Positions 62,059 to 64,000 of a stretch of DNA of 64,000 bases are shown here, one piece after another. A program made the position numbers and the translations under genes. The notes beneath the pieces were generated by a model. That model was not told where the DNA came from. It did no database searches and saw nothing but the letters and a program-made list of their open reading frames with translations. The stretch comes from Rhodohalobacter sulfatireducens (GTDB lineage Bacteria > Bacteroidota > Rhodothermia > Balneolales > Balneolaceae). Each line of letters starts with the position of its first letter. Within the stretch, counting starts at the first letter, position 1. Location of the stretch: NCBI RefSeq assembly GCF_022012475.1, contig NZ_JAKLWS010000003.1, positions 1 through 64,000 on the forward strand. Reading direction: 5' to 3'.

Positions 62059-64000
62059 TTAAACATTTAAAGCTGCCTGAGCTGCTGCCAGCCTCGCAAC
62101 AGGCACACGGAATGGTGAGCATGAAACGTAGTTCAATCCCTGTTGATAACAGAACGTTACACTGTGTGGCTCACCGCCATGTTCGCCGCAAATTCCCACT
62201 TTTAAGGCAGGTTTTTGTTCCCGACCTTTTTTCGTGGCCATCTCAACCAATTGTCCGACCCCTTCCGTATCAAGCACCTGGAACGGGTCTTCCTGAAGGA
62301 TGCCTTCTTTGAGATATTCTCCAAGAAATTTTCCGGCATCATCGCGGCTGTAACCGAATGTCATTTGAGTTAAGTCATTCGTACCAAAGGAGAAGAATTC
62401 AGCATCCTTAGCAATCTGGCCGGCCACAAGTGCAGCCCTTGGGATTTCAATCATCGTTCCCACTTTATAATCAATGGAATCCCCGAGCTCCTCAAATACA
62501 TCTTTAGCCGTACGGTCAATCACAAGTTTTTGACTCCTGAACTCTTGTGGTGTACCTACCAGGGGAATCATGATCTCGGGAAAGAGTGTGTATCCTTCAT
62601 TTTTCAGTTCAATTGCAGCTTCAAGAATAGCCCGCGTTTGCATTTGGGTAATTTCCGGATAGGTAATTCCAAGCCTGCAGCCTCGGTGCCCCAACATGGG
62701 ATTAAATTCCCGAAGTGAGCGAACTTTCTGAGCAAAAACACTCGGTTTTATACCCAATTCTTTCGCAACAATCTCGATATCTTCTTTTTCTTCAGGTAAA
62801 AATTCATGTAACGGAGGATCAAGCAGCCGAATCGTAACTGGAAGATTATCCATGGATTTAAATATCTCCTTGAAATCGGCTTTTTGATAAGGTAAAAGTG
62901 TTGCTAACGCATCTTTACGATTTTCAAAACTATCCGAAATAATCATTCTCCTGATTGCACGAATTCGGTCTTCGCCAAAAAACATATGCTCGGTTCGGCA
63001 AAGTCCAATACCCTCTGCTCCAAAATCTCTTGCTCGGCTCGCATCTTCCTTGGTATCTGCATTCGTACGAACGTTCATATCTCTAAACTGGTCTACCCAG
63101 CTCATGAAGGTCTTATAGTTTTCGTCCAATTCAGGTTTGATTACATCTTTACGCCCTTCAATAACAGTTCCGCGTGCCCCGTCAATGGAGATCCAGTCAC
63201 CTTCGTGAACCGTAATTTTGCCGTTTGTGAATGAAAGGTTTTCATAATCGATAATAATATCGCTACACCCGGCAACGCATGGTTTACCCCATCCGCGGGC
63301 AACAACGGCAGCGTGGCTGGTCATGCCGCCTCTGGAGGTCAGAATTCCCTCAGCAGCCGACATGCCACCTACATCTTCAGGGCTGGTTTCAATTCGAACT
63401 AGAATCACGGGATCGTCTTTTAAGGCAGCTTCTTCTGCTTTTTCTGAATCAAATACAACCTTTCCAACGGCCGCACCCGGTGATGCTGCAAGGCCTACCC
63501 CAATTACAGATTTCTCTTTTACGGTGTCAGCGTCAATTTGTGGGTGGAGTAATTGATCTAAGTGATTCGGCTCAACCAGGTTCTTTACAGCATGCCGTTC
63601 ATCAATTAAACCTTCAGCAACCATATCTGTTGCAATTTTAATTGCTGAATGTCCTGTACGTTTACCATTTCGAGTCTGGAGGATGTAAAGTGTACCTTTT
63701 TGAATGGTAAACTCAATGTCCTGCATATTTCCATAGTGCTTCTCCAGTTCCTTGCCCCAATCTAGTAGTTCATTGTATGCTTTGGGCATTACCTCCTTCA
63801 GTTCGGTTATATCCTTTGGAGTTCGAATACCTGCTACTACATCTTCACCCTGGGCATTCACGAGAAATTCACCATAGAGTTTATTTTCTCCGGTTGATGG
63901 ATTCCGAGTGAAGCAAACACCTGTTGCACAATCATCACCCATATTTCCATAAACCATCGCCTGCACATTAACGCCGGTTCCAAGCAGTCCGGTAATGTGA
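62059..64000 (-). CDS. ppdK: Pyruvate phosphate dikinase, C-terminal part (5' end outside window)
   Basis: The frame is open to the right edge; the first residues there, [20 protein letters not shown], fit the end of the N-terminal ATP-grasp domain. Further down are the phospho-His motif [21 protein letters not shown] (quoted in part as [14 protein letters not shown]), the PEP/pyruvate barrel with [12 protein letters not shown] and [10 protein letters not shown], and the C-terminal [13 protein letters not shown]. About 646 residues are seen, of the usual 870-900. It interconverts pyruvate, ATP and phosphate with PEP, AMP and PPi. The N-terminal nucleotide domain is not in view. Confidence 0.96.
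   Translation of the reverse strand, partial: HITGLLGTGVNVQAMVYGNMGDDCATGVCFTRNPSTGENKLYGEFLVNAQGEDVVAGIRTPKDITELKEVMPKAYNELLDWGKELEKHYGNMQDIEFTIQKGTLYILQTRNGKRTGHSAIKIATDMVAEGLIDERHAVKNLVEPNHLDQLLHPQIDADTVKEKSVIGVGLAASPGAAVGKVVFDSEKAEEAALKDDPVILVRIETSPEDVGGMSAAEGILTSRGGMTSHAAVVARGWGKPCVAGCSDIIIDYENLSFTNGKITVHEGDWISIDGARGTVIEGRKDVIKPELDENYKTFMSWVDQFRDMNVRTNADTKEDASRARDFGAEGIGLCRTEHMFFGEDRIRAIRRMIISDSFENRKDALATLLPYQKADFKEIFKSMDNLPVTIRLLDPPLHEFLPEEKEDIEIVAKELGIKPSVFAQKVRSLREFNPMLGHRGCRLGITYPEITQMQTRAILEAAIELKNEGYTLFPEIMIPLVGTPQEFRSQKLVIDRTAKDVFEELGDSIDYKVGTMIEIPRAALVAGQIAKDAEFFSFGTNDLTQMTFGYSRDDAGKFLGEYLKEGILQEDPFQVLDTEGVGQLVEMATKKGREQKPALKVGICGEHGGEPHSVTFCYQQGLNYVSCSPFRVPVARLAAAQAALNV

Overview
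The window looks like chromosomal DNA of a Gram-negative member of the Bacteroidota/Balneolota-Rhodothermota group (Balneolaceae-like). This is inferred from gene content, not from a database search. The clues are giant sensor kinases with two-component-regulator propellers, an AraC-type hybrid two-component protein, a BatC/D/E aerotolerance cluster, BshA, a GWxTD-domain protein, a DUF349 protein, many lipoproteins, a ba3-type oxidase operon and weak or absent Shine-Dalgarno sites at many starts. I saw no rRNA, tRNA, CRISPR array, prophage or complete insertion sequence.

Layout. About 1-11 kb (minus strand) is signalling: a Ser/Thr-kinase/ATPase/GAF/histidine-kinase fusion, a stand-alone receiver 10 bp behind it, and a giant histidine kinase with an NTF2-like head and seven ~190-residue repeats that runs off the left edge. 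About 11-16.3 kb has a large FAD-dependent oxidoreductase with a lipoprotein partner, then two surface lipoproteins, one cysteine-rich and one with a C-type-lectin fold. About 17-27 kb (all minus) is an accessory oxidative cluster: a sarcosine-oxidase-like flavoprotein, a small alpha/beta-barrel protein, two NTF2-like lipoproteins, an O-methyltransferase, a Tat-type intradiol dioxygenase, an NAD-dependent epimerase/dehydratase, two secreted proteins of unknown function and a copper amine oxidase. Three of these genes share a ~30-nt leader motif. A hybrid two-component regulator and a propeller histidine kinase sit upstream (27-35 kb).

From 35.5 kb most genes are on the plus strand and are housekeeping or stress genes: STAS protein, Dps, two MscS channels, DUF349 protein, BshA (minus), YebC, BatC/D/E, GWxTD protein (minus), dnaX-ybaB-recR, an M1 peptidase, proline dehydrogenase (minus) and a TSGGS-repeat protein. 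A ba3-type cytochrome oxidase operon follows (subunits IIa, II, I, then Sco and an auracyanin-like cupredoxin). The window ends with a Bor-like lipoprotein, an acetyltransferase, a repeat protein and the C-terminal part of pyruvate phosphate dikinase.

How they may work together. Most proteins of the oxidative cluster carry lipoprotein, Sec or Tat signals. This suggests periplasmic oxidation of amines and possibly catechols, controlled by the adjacent propeller-type sensors. That pathway is inference. The most unusual signals are the shared leader motif, a dispersed palindromic repeat inserted in frame in the giant histidine kinase, the oxidative cluster itself, and a DnaX protein without the usual four-cysteine zinc module.
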